A stretch of DNA of 64,000 bases from Anastatus disparis (Eukaryota; Arthropoda; Insecta; Hymenoptera; Eupelmidae): contig JAFFSR010000033.1 in the NCBI GenBank assembly GCA_017163975.1, positions 636,001 to 700,000 of the forward strand, written 5' to 3'. The position numbers and the translations under genes were made by a program. The notes under the pieces are model-generated. The model saw nothing but the letters and a program-made list of their open reading frames with translations. It did no database searches and had not been told where the DNA came from. Positions 33,141 through 45,060 of this stretch are shown here, in pieces. Position 1 is the first letter of the stretch; every line of letters starts with the position of its first letter.

Positions 33141-34223
33141 ATAAGAATTACATAAGTCAAGTGCAAATATATGCCCACTAGTTATATATTAAAATCACAT
33201 TTGAATAAATATAAAAAAATTAATGAAACTCAAAGAGCTCTATGAGAAAGCATTCCGCCAAAGCACTTGGCAGCGTTTTTTTTACCCGAAAGATGTAAAA
33301 AAATTTTCAAGGATTTAGATCAGAAGAATCAAAAGGTATAGATCCTTAAAATTTAGAAATTTTTGAAAATTTTTAGAAAAGTCCCAACTCAATCATTCTT
33401 TTTCCTGAAAATCCTGATTTTTTAGTGAGAGATTTACAAGAATACTTCTTGTTGTGAATGAAGAGCAGAGTTAGCATGATTCTTTACAGACCTGACTTTT
33501 GAAGTTTTCTATTGGTTCCTATATGTATTACATGGTAATTGAAATTACTCATTGTTCGCCACTTCAAAAATTTGTTTTCGCGGGCTTATTTTTTTCTATT
33601 TTACATAAACTTTAAAATGAATTTTTGATCATGTAAGTCAGAGTTATCAATAAGGAGTTATGACAGTTTAAAATATATATTTTCATGTATAATTTATTTT
33701 CAATATAAAAATTAATCATACATGAAAATATACATTTATATTCAATATGAAAAATAAATCATACATTAAAATATATATATTTCAAACTGTCATAACTCCT
33801 TATTGGTGGCTCTTTCTTACACAATCAAAATAAAAAGTAGAAGAAAATAAGCCCTCGAAAAGCAATTTCTGAAGTAGCAAACAATAAGTAATTTCAATTA
33901 CTATGTAATACATGTGAGAACCTATGAAAAACTTTAAAATTCAGGTCTGTAGAAAATCATGCTAACTCTCCTCTTCATTTACAACAAGAAGTATTCTTAT
34001 GAGTTTCTCTCTAAAACATCAGGATTTTCAGAAAAAAAATCATAAAGTTGATACTTTTCCAAAAATTTGGAAAAATTTCCAAATTTCAAGGATCCATGGC
34101 TGTTGATCCTTCCAATCAAAATCCTTGAAAATTTTCTTCCACATTTTGGGTAACAAAAAGAATATATTATCAGAGTTTCAGCGATTTTTATTTTTTGCTC
34201 TTCCAGTTGGTGTGAAATGTCGC

Positions 34224-34224
<1 letters not shown>

Positions 34225-34255
<31 letters not shown>

Positions 34256-35008
34256 TATACATAAATGTATAATTGCCGAAAATAACCATTTTTTATCGCT
34301 ATATTATTCTTACAAATTTTATTATTATTTATTTATCATATAACAATTAATTCATAGCATCTTTCATAATTTCTTTCATTTTTCAGCTTCTAAAGTAAAA
34401 AGCCAGTAAATTAAATTAGTTAATATAAAAGCAATTCTTTTTTGAATATCTTTAAAAAAAGTTTATTGAAAATGAGTTAAAATTCTTTAAAGAATTTTAA
34501 TTTTCAATAATGGTTTTGACTGAGAAAGATAAATTGATTGTTAAAGGACAGGGATAATATAGTGGAATTTCTTTTATGTTAACTGATATTCATATATTAG
34601 AATTTAATAATATTTCAAACCAGTAAACCTCATTCAACATGCAATTAACTTCACTAATTCAGAGACCACAATATATTGTAAGATTCTCTTAGATTTCATT
34701 TAAATTAGTCAATAAAATGATTCACTTAAGTATAAATTGACTCAACATACAATATCGAAACTCAGAGAAGCCTATGTGTACCTTTATTCGGGTTCTACCG
34801 AGCAAAGGAATTTATAATTAAGTAATGCCTTGTAAATAAACAGCGTAGATAAAAGAATTCATAATACATTAAATTCGTTTATTATTTCGCGTGATATTTA
34901 TAATGGCTTTAGTAGTCGCGATCAGAATATTATTTCACCGATAAAAGCACACACAAACTTCGTTGAGCTTAACTCGAGAATATTCGTTTCGTGCTACTAA
35001 CGTTGAAT
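34225..35008. other. AT-rich spacer
   Basis: Begins with a TA run (34225-34247). No gene, RNA gene or strong repeat seen. Confidence 0.4.
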
Positions 35009-35397
35009 TTAAGAGGAGGTCACGTATCTCTGTCCTTTTCTAATCAAAGAAATGATTTTTTTACAAAAACTAATAACTTTATCAAAAAATGAAGAGAAAG
35101 CCGCATCTTGTATCAAAAAAAGCAATATTTTCTTTAATAAGAAAAAATTAATTTTATTACTTCGTTTTCAAGAAAACCTTGAAAAACTTAAATCATAAAG
35201 GTTAGGGTGGACAATTTGGTTTTTCAAGGTTTTCTTGAGAACGAAGCAATGAAATTAATTTTTTCTTATCAAAGAAAATATTGCTTTTTTTGATACAAAA
35301 TGCGGCTTTTTCTTCATTTTTTGATAAAGTTATTAGTTTTAGTAAAAAAATCATTTCTTTGATTAGAAAAGGACAGAGATACGCGACCTCCTCTTAA
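35009..35397. mobile_element. TTAA foldback MITE (family A)
   Basis: Same length (389 bp) and nearly the same sequence as the copy at 14295-14683, including the centre AGGTTAGGGTGGACAATTTG; TTAA at both ends. The high identity of these two copies suggests recent activity of the family. Confidence 0.93.
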
Positions 35398-36447
35398 GAA
35401 ACATAGAGGTACCTCTTGCTTCTATCTCTCTCTTTTCGAGACTTTGAATTTATATTAAATAATCGCTCGTGTCTACGTGCGTTAAACTAGTGTTGAACAT
35501 TAGGTATGCGTTAATTAACATTCGTGAAATATCTTTTCGTTTCGCGATTTGTATTCCTCATCAAACACGCATAAACCAAATATAATTTCAATGATTTGTT
35601 TTCGACATAAGATAATTTCTTTGTATTTTGGCCGTAGCCAGATATTTTTGTATTAACGGTAAGGTTGCTTAATGCCAAGATTAAGACATCAAACGAACCT
35701 TAGTTAACTTTGATTTATGGGGAAAAGTATCGTTTCTTTCATTTATGGAAATAACGAAACTTATGTCCCTTTCGCGCTACTGTTATTTAAAGAAAGGAAA
35801 AAGATTCAAATTAGTTTAAATGATGAATACCATCGATCTACGAGCAAATATACACTTAAATTACGTGGTGAAGCCACTTACAAAATTTATTTGTCATTTA
35901 TCTAACACGGGCACAACCACGTATCTTAAATTTATAATATATTAAATTTTAGTTTGTAATGTGTTTGTTTTAAATATAGTGTAAGACTTGTATGTGCTGA
36001 GCTAATCTATATGTAGCCGATACGCCATGACCGACTACTTCGGGATCACTTGCTCGTGTAGGAAGGAAACTAGGAAACGGACAGGTGCTGGTTGATAACT
36101 AGGCCTCTTGTTACCTTTCAGCATTCATCAAATTATTTTATGACTCTCGATTTTAACAGACTTGCAAATATTTAAAGGATATTTCTCCTATACAAATATT
36201 TGCAAGTATTCAATTAAGTAAAATGAATTACTTGATTTTAATCTTAAAACTTTATTAAATGCACTTTTTATTCACTATTTCGCGAACAACAAAGAAGCAC
36301 AATATTAAAATTGAGTAAACGGGTATGTAGACCAAACATGCGTCGATCTACTTCGCCGTATTTTACTCAATTTTAAAATAATACATTTTCTAACTCAGAT
36401 TTTATAAAAAAATAACAAGTCCAAATAAGTTTTTATTTAAAAAAAAT
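35398..36447. other. Spacer with a small hairpin
   Basis: No gene recognised; a 62-codon frame at 35717-35905 has no recognisable feature. A perfect inverted repeat ACTTGCAAATATTT / AAATATTTGCAAGT lies at about 36162-36208. Confidence 0.4.
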
Positions 36448-36515
36448 GATTGTATTAATATAGCTTTAGTGTGGAACAAGTCATTATATTTATTTAATTT
36501 ATGAATTTAAAAAGA
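36448..36515. repeat. Fragment of TTAA family D
   Basis: Inverse of 17341-17407 within the element at 17285-17694: both share ACAAGTCATTATATTT and the ATTGTATTAA end. Ends of the fragment are not defined. Confidence 0.55.
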
Positions 36516-36823
36516 TCGATAAAATAAAAAAAGCAAAACTTAATTGCTGCAGAAGCTTTACGTAAAAAAGAAGATTATATAAAAATTAACGAAAAAGAAC
36601 CCAATAAATATAAAGAATAATTAAAAAATACTAAAAGAACAAAAATTAAATCAAAGATAAAAAAAGGGTACTGATAAAATGAAACAAATACGTACAAGTG
36701 AAACTATACGTGAGAAAAAAAGCTTACATAAAAATGAAAGAAGAACAACTAAATAAATATAAAAAAATTTAAAATATTAAGATATAAAAAATAACATTAG
36801 TTGAAAATAGAGATACTAATTAA

Positions 36824-37935
36824 TTGAAAAAATTGCATGAAAAAGAAAAATTACGCAAAAAAGAGACTTATAGAAAAGTTATTAGTGAACAATATAATGA
36901 ATATGAAAGAATGGTACAAATAAAAAATCAGAAATTGGAAAATGCCGATATTATTAAGAAAAAACAAGTAAAAAATGTTTGTTACCAATTAAAGGAATCA
37001 CGCACATGGCATAAACAAATAGAAATTTATGACAATAAACATGTTTATAATGATAATACAATAAATAAACCGATAGATAAAAAAAAGCAAAAACATCAAT
37101 ATGATTCTTATCAACTAAAGATATTATATATTTCGATGAAAATCTTATATCTGAAAATAACATTAGTTCCATGACAAATACATTTTATTGTGATGCAAAA
37201 CATTATGCTTTCGAATATACTAAAAGTAACGATTTCTCCAATTGTTGTCATTAAGGTAAAGTAGAATTGCTATAAAATTCTCCTTACCCAGAACGATTAA
37301 AGTTTTTAGCAACTGAATTAACGGAAGAAAATATTGATTTTCGACGAAATGTTAAGTTGTCCAATGATGCTTCAGCATTGGCAAATTTTGGTGCTAATTT
37401 TGATACATTGCCGGCTAAAGGACCACAAGTTATTAGAATATGTGGACAAATTTACCATAATGTATATACGTTACATCCTAATAAAGATGAAGCACGTAAA
37501 TACGGACAATTATATATTTTAGATAATAAAATGGCAACGATTGAACGGAATAAGTTCAATATAAATTCAACATTATTAAAACATTTAGATATCTTGATAA
37601 AAGACATTAGCCCTTGTGCTAAAGTCTATAAAATGATGCATAAAGTAGAAGAAGAAGAACTACAAGGATGTGCAAAAATCTATTGTCCTCCAAGAACTGT
37701 TACTTCGTCTATTATCTGCAATCATAATTTGGATAAATATAGATATAATCTACCTACCAGTATTGAAGTTGCAATAGTATATGTTGGAGAAAACGATCTT
37801 TCTTCTATTGAATGTGATATTGTCATTTACTCTAACAAGGAGAGTGTTTCACCTTGGGGTCACCGTTTTTGCTCAAATTTTGGGAATGTTTTCTGGATGC
37901 AGAAATATGAAGAAAGCCAAAATTTTAGAGGCTAA
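36824..37935 (+). pseudogene. Helitron-type protein, N-terminal fragment
   Basis: The first part (36824-37174) is a lysine-rich, charged, probably coiled region (KLHEKEKLRKKETYRKVI). After stops at about 37251-37290 a second part (37357-37935) carries RICGQIYHNVYTLHP, ARKYGQLYILD, SPCAKVYKMMH and SIEVAIVYVGEN. This is the order seen in insect Helitron polyproteins just before the Rep (HUH) domain. It is cut off before the HUH motif by the satellite array. Rep and helicase are absent, so it is inactive. Assignment rests on motif order recognised from the family. Confidence 0.65.
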
Positions 37936-37989
37936 TGCTCAATATTTCCCTAGTTACAGGCCATCGAAGAAAATCACTAAAAAAGTTAC

Positions 37990-38634
37990 TAAAAAAATTG
38001 GACTCGAAAAGTAGGTCCAACAAAATATAAGGCCTAGAGAAATATAGAACCAAAAAAATATGGAAGCCAAGAAATAAGAGGCCGAAAATAATGAGGCCCA
38101 AATAAAATAAGAATAAAAAAAATTTAGATCCTAAGATATGTAAGGCCCAGAAAAATATTGAGCTAAAAAAAATATAGGACCCAAAAAAATTATAGAACCC
38201 AAGAAAATATACATTTAAAAAAAATATTGGACCCAAAAAATATAGAGACAGAATATATAAGAATCAAAAAAATAGTTGGTGCAAAAAAATTAGAACCCAA
38301 GACAATATAAGGCCCGAAGAAAATAGCACTCAAAAAAATGTTGAGCCTAAAAAATATAGGACTCAGAAAAATATAGAGCTAAATATAATATAGGACCAAA
38401 AAAACTATAGAACCTAAGAAAATATAGATTTAAAGAAAATATTGGGCCTAAAAAAATATAAAGCCAGAGAATGTATAAGATTTTAAAAAATATTTGGCCC
38501 AAAAAAATTAGAACCCAAGACAATATAAGACCCTAAGAAAATAGCACTAAAAAAAAGTAGGGTCCGAAAAGTATAAGGCCCAGAAAAATATAAAGCTAGA
38601 TAAAATATCGGACCCAAAAAAATCATAGAACCTC
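37990..38634. repeat. GCCCAAAAAAATATAGAG satellite, left block
   Basis: Short units of about 17-20 bp (GGCCCAAAAAAATATAG, GAACCCAAGAAAATATAA and variants) with a higher-order pattern of roughly 220-250 bp containing AAATAGCACTCAAAAAAA. It is the same array as 54874-56938, separated by gypsy II. Phe/Ile/Leu-rich minus-strand frames here are artefacts. Confidence 0.9.
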
Positions 38635-39108
38635 TTACGTGGGATTTATTGATACGCACTCCTATGGGGAGTGTGAGGATGCAAATAATTGGAAAGAGAA
38701 TTAATATGAAGTGGATTAATATTTATTATAAAACAGAATATAATATAATATGAGAGAGAAACTAGTTACGACTTTTCTCTAATGCGTCCGGCGATGGTCT
38801 CACGCTCGTCGTTGTCTAAACGACCATGTAAGTTGCCCGCGACGAAGTACCGAATCAGCACTTCGCGCACCGTGCGACTTTTAGCTTGCAAGCTCGGAGT
38901 CACAATTCCCCGAACTCCCAATTTTATACTATACTCTTATTATATACTCTATATAAAGACTATACAACGTACATATGTAATGTACGTTGCACGTCCGAAG
39001 CCGCGAGGCTTTGGCCACCAAAGCCAAGAACGTACACATAAATACAATATAAAAATAATTATAATTGAGTCCCTAATGTGTGATTAATACTGTTTTCGTG
39101 TACCTACA
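38635..39108 (-). mobile_element. 3' LTR of gypsy II
   Basis: The first 190 bp (38635-38824) match 54437-54873 (after removing a MITE there) in direct orientation. On the minus strand the LTR has TATAAAAT (38928-38921) and a downstream AATAAA (38727-38722). The proposed 5' end TGTAGGTACACG at 39108 is preceded by a purine-rich GGACGAGCACCGGG. The end beside the satellite is worn (TTACGTGGG). The inner limit is tentative. Confidence 0.7.
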
Positions 39109-39703
39109 CGACCCGGTGCTCGTCCTGGTTTAGAATTTTTGATTTCTCTGCTCTATCACGTTTGTATGTTATTATGAGTCTATTGTTTGCGTTCTAATTT
39201 ATTCTACTGTTTTATTTTAGAATACTTTTTCATTGTATCTACGAATTTATGGTCTCTCTCTTTTTTCTAAAAAATATTATGCAATTAAAATACAATATTT
39301 TACAAAATTTTACAAAAAAGTCGATCTTAATCTAAAAATAATAATTATTAAATATAATATTAATTTTTAAAACAAGATGTTTGCGCTTGTCTTTTAAATT
39401 CATGTGCGCTTCAAGTTGCACTGTTAATAAGATAAGCCTATTCTCTGAGTGGGCTTCTCTTCTTACTCTTTTGCCATTTGCTTTATATTCAAATGTTTAA
39501 ATAAGTTGTTCCTTTTTCTTCGCTGTTCTCTGCCGTAAGTTTAAAGCAGGATTCGAACGCGGTAATTATTGCTATTAATTGGACTTTTAATAAAAAACGT
39601 TGAATATGAATTTTCAGCTATTTCTATGATTATCTAAAACAAGAAGATTAACTGATTAGTAGAAAAGGGTCCCTCCATATTTTCAATCGATTAGCCAATA
39701 TTT

Positions 39704-42700
39704 ATGGCTGATTCTATTCAGATTCATGCAGGCCGTCACTGATCGAATTTTTTTTTTCTTCTAAGTAATAAAAATACCTTCTATTATGTATATAAAGATA
39801 AAATTTACCTCGTAGAACGCTCAAATTTTTTTTTTTTACTACAGCAATTTTAGTGTTGGATGTAAAAACGAAAATTCAAAAATTGAAAATAAACCATTAC
39901 TTTTAAATGACTATAGCTCCGTCAATTTTTAACCTTTTTGGGCGTTCTTTTAACGAAAGTGTGCGGAGTCCTGTCTCGTTTTAAATGCAATCTCGATTTT
40001 TGTAATACAATTTGATCTCACTGAGTTATTTACGAAAAACCGAAAGAAGCAATTTTTTTCAGAAACGATTTTCTCAAAAACTATATATTTTTTTTTTTGA
40101 AATTTTTATATGATTTTATACATAAAAAATACTAACTTTTAGGGTAGGTGAGAATATGCGATTTTGCCTTATTTTTTTTAATAGCTTTTTAAACGTTTTT
40201 TTTATATTTTCGATTTAAAACATTGATACCATGGCGTATCGTACTATTTTTCCAACTTTACTTGTTCTTACAACTATTTTTATGCTTTTATTTATTAATA
40301 TATCAAAAATATCAACAATAATCTTTAAAATAAACCCCAGATCGAATATTTTGATCAATTAGAACCAAAGTTATGACGATTTAAAGTTTATAAAAAAATG
40401 CTGAAACTTTAAATAAATATATTTACTTTGAATTTTTAATTTTGAATTTGAATTTTGAATTTTGAATTTTGAATTTTGAATTTGAATTTTGAAAAGGTGA
40501 GTTTTTTAAATACTAAAATATATTATTTGGTCATTTTCAATGAACAAATAATATGCGATACAATTAAGAAAGAACACTAATGAATTAAGAACTAATGTGA
40601 ATCAAAAATTCCGAATTTGAATAAAACCTTTTAATTTACTTCTTGCCACTCATGTCTCGAAGTTTTGGCAGTGTAGATTTGGTTTTGTTCACTTTTCCAA
40701 CAGTGAATCTTTTAAATACATTTAATTTCTTTTGCATTTCCTAATCATTCCATTTTTTTTGTCCGTCGAAATACTTCTTGCTCATCCTTGCGGATAACAA
40801 GAATGTTAATCGACGGAGTATATTTTGATACGTGAGTGGCGAAATTTTCAGTGTTTCTAATAAAATCTGTACTCTTCTTGGACAGATTATACGTGGTAGC
40901 ATAATATTTAACTAAACCACCAATACCGTCACAACCGCCTTTACCATGACCTGTTGCAGAAAAAGCCATTTTCTGTTTACTTTTGAGTTTCGAAGCTCAT
41001 AGAATTGATATCTATTTTCAAAATGACTGGCAGCTCCATCGGAAATGGTTATGATTTCATCAAGATCTTGCGCAATATGTTTTTGTTTTAAGTTATCGAT
41101 AATTAAATTTATAGCCATTAGGGCATGAGACGAATCATGTTTAATATCGTCAGAGACGGTGACATAATTGACTGTTTTATCATTTCCAAAATAGCATACT
41201 GACGTAAATATTGATATCTGGTTTTTACTCCAATGATAGCTTTGAATTCCATTTTGAAGCAGAACTGTCCAATTTTCTGCAAAATCGACATGAATAACTA
41301 ATTGCAAGTCATTATTTTTCGCTAAATGTTTAACCTCTTTAATTGCTATACGTCGAATTTCTTTGACCAATTTATGAGCTGTTACAGTCAGAGCGCGCTC
41401 TCTTAACTCTATTAAGAAATTTTCAATTGTGCTAGTTTTATTCAGTAAATTTGATTCTTCCCAAACACCATAAATTATTTCTTCATATAAATCTTTTTCT
41501 GTCAAAGAAATTACTTGTAAATCAATAGAATCTCCAATGGGACATTCTTTATATTCTCTTAGTACACATTTCATATCATCTTTTGAACAAAAAAGTAAAG
41601 AACATATTTTCAATTCCAAATCTGCAATGTCTTGTTTATTCTCTTTCTTATAATTATTCAAAGCATCTAACATAAGTTTAAGATTCTCGCAGTAAACGCA
41701 AAGACACGAATCGGTGGGTGGATGTGGTATAACCCACTTCGGTCTTAAAGCGTAGAATGTTGATTTACCAATTTTTGTTTTCATTTCAGGATTTTCGTCT
41801 TTAAATAATTGATATATTTCTTTTATACTTCGCGTAAGAAAGCGTTTCACTTTTTTAGTTTTTATACCATTTTCTTTGATAGATACTGTGTCGCTCTTAT
41901 TTACACTTTGACGAGAACAATTAAAATCATCGCTCCGATAATAATCCTTTACTTTCATTACAATTTCACTATCGAAAGAATGGCCACAATAGTTCGCAGA
42001 CTGCTTGTAAATTTTTTTATTATTTACCAATGATCGTGCTTGATCAATCATATAAACAGTTACATTTGGTAAAACTGATAATAAATAATCTTTGGAAATA
42101 TCACTTGGTATAATACTCAACAATCGCACTTTCTCAAGAAAATTTGAACAATTATCTTATGCAATTTTAATATTCTCAAGCCATTTATCATTTGTTTCAC
42201 ATTCATTATTTTCATTCAATGCGGGCAAATCCGTTATATCGTAGACTTTCATCATTTTACTTGCTATTTGTGAATCAAATGCATCGTTCATTTGTTTTCT
42301 TCTTTGGAGAGCATAAGATTCTCGCATCTTGATATTGATACTTTGAGGCATTTAAATTGGTGAAATGTTTAATTTCAAATTACTTGAAGTCTCGTTGAGC
42401 TGTTCTACCACAGCCTCACTATGAATAAAATCTTCCGAAGATTGTTGACTGCTTGAAGTCGATGAAATAGGCGCATTTCTCACTTCTCCTAATAATATTT
42501 TGTATTACGAAGGGCATACTTCATCTTCTCTAGAGACAGAAGTATTTGGATACAAGCGCTTCAAAGACTCCGTTAGATCACCTAATTCTCTAAGCGGACT
42601 TTTGGAGCAATCATAAACAACTTTTTTGTGCCTTTCTTTTATATCCTTGCACTTCATTTTAATAATCAGTGATGCCATTATTGATATTCTGTTCAATGAC

Positions 42701-43763
42701 AGATCGAAAAAATAATTTATCTTAAACATCTTTATTTTTTCTTCCTTTTCTTATATTTTTAAACGCGTCAAGTCGTTAATAAGAATGCAAAGAACGAATC
42801 ATCACCACCTAGTAGTGACATGCGTCAACTCCCTACAAAATAAATTCAAATTCTATGCGCTAAATTCAAACTGATGAAAAAATTATATTCTTCAACAAAA
42901 AAAATTTTCATTAAAATAATGTACCATAAAAAGAGGATAAATGGTTATGTATTCTTTCATCAAAATAACTTTTTTTTTTAATTAAAAAATTTATATCTTC
43001 AGATTTTAATCTTTAACGAAAATTGCGTTTCCTCAATGTAAATATCATATTTATTTAAAGTTTCAGCATTTTTTTTTAAACTTTAAATTGTCATAACTTT
43101 GGTTCTAATTGATATAAATATTCGATCCGGGGTTTATTTTAAAGATTATTGTTGATATTTTTGATATATTAATAAATAAAAGCATAAAAATAGTTGTAAG
43201 AACACGTAAAGTTGGAAAAATAGTACGATGCGCCATGGTATCAATGTTTTAAATCAAAAATATAAAAAAAACGTTTAAAAAGCTGTTAAAAAAAATAAGG
43301 CAAAATCGCATATTCTCACCTACCCTAAAAGTTAGTATTTTTTATGTATAAAATCAGATAAAAATTTCAAAAAAAAAATATATAGTTTTGAGAAAATCGT
43401 TTCTGAAAAAAATTGCTTCTTTCGGTTTTTCGTAAATAACTCAGTGAGATCAAATTGTATTACAAAAATCGAGATTGCATTTAAAAAGAGACAGGATTCC
43501 GCACACTTTCGTTAAAAGAACGCCCAAAAAGGTTAAAAATTGACGGAGCTATAGTCATTTAAAAGTAGAGGTTCATTTTCAATTTTTGAATTTTCGTTTT
43601 AACATCCAACACTAAAATTGCTGTAGTAAAAAAAAAAAAATTTTGAGCGTTCTACGAGGTAAATTTTATCTTTATATACATAAAAGAAGGTATTTTTATT
43701 ACTTAGAAGAAAAAAAAAATTCGATCAGTGGCGGCCTGCATGAATTTGAATGGAATCAGCCAT
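39704..43763 (-). mobile_element. Complete DDD (Sola-like) DNA transposon, 720-bp TIRs
   Basis: Terminal inverted repeats 39704-40431 and 43046-43763 begin ATGGCTGATT and are flanked by ATTT at 39700-39703 and 43764-43767, a 4-bp target duplication. The element is 4,060 bp and inserted in the 3' region of gypsy II. One minus-strand gene fills the space between the TIRs. A 4-bp duplication and DDD-type transposase fit the Sola superfamily, stated tentatively. A (TTTGAA)n run lies at 40432-40492. Confidence 0.8.
40745..42729 (-). pseudogene. DDD transposase of the 4-kb element
   Basis: One reading frame runs 42729-40912 with three in-frame TAA codons (near 42511, 42354 and 42156), then shifts by one base to 40969-40745. 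Motifs in order: TFYALRPKWVIP, LCVYCENLKLML, IHVDFAENW (first D), TISDGAASHFEN (second D) and, after the shift, ATGHGKGGCDGIGG. This order is shared with the diverged copy at 5.9-9.3 kb. The frame change lies right after the Trp codon preceding HGKG. All three stops are TAA and could be substitutions or, less likely, parts of short introns. The enzyme would cut and paste DNA with a 4-bp stagger. Confidence 0.75.
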
Positions 43764-43767
43764 ATTT

Positions 43768-45060
43768 GTTTATATTTATTTTCGTTTTCCTCCTTCCTTA
43801 TAAAAAAATTCCTGTTATTAAACTAATTACTGATTAATATTCTACTGTGTATCTTCGAAGCTGCGTGTTACAAAATTTATTCACTAAATCTATGTGTTTA
43901 TTTTTTTTTTTTTGACGATTATTATCTTTTTATCTCATTTTTTTGTTATATACATTTATTCTTAAGGAAGCGCTGCGTCAATCAGAATATAGCCACGGTT
44001 TCAAACGCGGTCGGCTTACAATTCGCCTTTATTTCTGAAATTTCATTGTTAATAATACTTTTCTTTACTATTAGTATTTTTAGTTTTATGAGCGTTGTTA
44101 CTCAACTCAAATTTTTATTATTAAATTTCGATTCGTTCTTTTTCTGCTTTTTCTCATGAACTCTTCAATAAAAAAGTCTTGCGTTTGATTCCTATGAATT
44201 TTTGGAATAAATTTAGTTGTGTAAGGTAAATATTTTATTTTTTTTTTAAGATATTAGTCCATTTGACGAGTTCTTAATAGTTCACAATTATTTTTATTTG
44301 ATTTCTTTTTTTCCAAGAAATTTGATATTTTATGCATATGCCAGTTTACTGTATTAAACGGCTTTTTCTTCTTTGCACTCTTAATTTTTTCAATTTTCTT
44401 TTGCATGTTTTATTCGATTAATTCATTGATTATCATAAATTTTTATATAAAATTTAGAGAAGATTATCTTCTCGTCATTATTTTTTTTTTGTGCAATCCA
44501 TTTTTTCTTCTTTTTTTTTTCCAACTCGCATGTTTAATTACTTTTACTTACTTTATTGTTTATTTGTTGGACTTTTATTTCTGTAAGGAGTAAAGCAATA
44601 TTCATAAGGAACTTTAGGCAAGATTTGTAATTAATCTTATACTGATTCTTAATATTTGAGTTGCGTAACTTGATTTTCTCTCTTACTAATTAATTATGTA
44701 TTTGTTACAATTTCTCCTAATTGATTAATTAATTTCGGTTAGTTAAAAGTTTTCGCAGCGCTATCCTGCCTGACGCTTTCCTATACATTTGAATACTTAT
44801 TCACTGATATTTACTTTTATTTATTATTTTTTCCAATTTATTCACTAGGTGTTCACTTTATTTTTGTACCTTCTAACATAATACTCTATTTAAATGTCAC
44901 GCCTTCAAGGATATTTCATTATTTTTCATTTATCATTTCAATTTTATTACAATTTTTTTTATTTTTATCACTTTCCTATTTATTTTTTCCAATAAGCAGT
45001 AACCATATGTCATTTTTTTTTCCTCGTTCGAAGGCCGCGGAAAAAGAAAAAGTTTTTGCT
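43768..45060. other. 3' untranslated region of gypsy II
   Basis: T-rich, no ORF beyond about 64 codons and no env recognised. Together with 39109-39699 this is the segment between integrase and the 3' LTR. Confidence 0.45.

Larger units (their letters stand above)
31101..33282. repeat. Tandem-repeat-bearing insertion
   Basis: Bounded by CTTTCTCATAGAGAAAGCA (31103 on) and TCTATGAGAAAGCATTCCG (near 33238). It contains a GT microsatellite (31219-31241), nine 165-bp repeats and three 116-bp repeats. No ORF. It is inserted in the left arm of the outer foldback. The mobilising system is not known. Confidence 0.5.
25971..34224. mobile_element. Foldback element split by nested insertions
   Basis: The left end TGGGACATTTCACACCAACT (25971 on) and the right end, its complement, finishing GTGAAATGTCGCA at 34224, belong to one palindrome. 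Left-arm pieces are 25971-26035, about 31090-31100 and 33283-33700; the right arm is about 33740-34224. The arms align after removing the LTR-like unit (26036-31089) and the tandem-repeat block (about 31101-33282). Without insertions it is about 1 kb. TA-rich flanks suggest TA targeting. Confidence 0.75.

Noticed and set aside
37925..38236. F/L-rich ORF as a membrane protein
   Set aside because: Composed of satellite units; stops only by chance.
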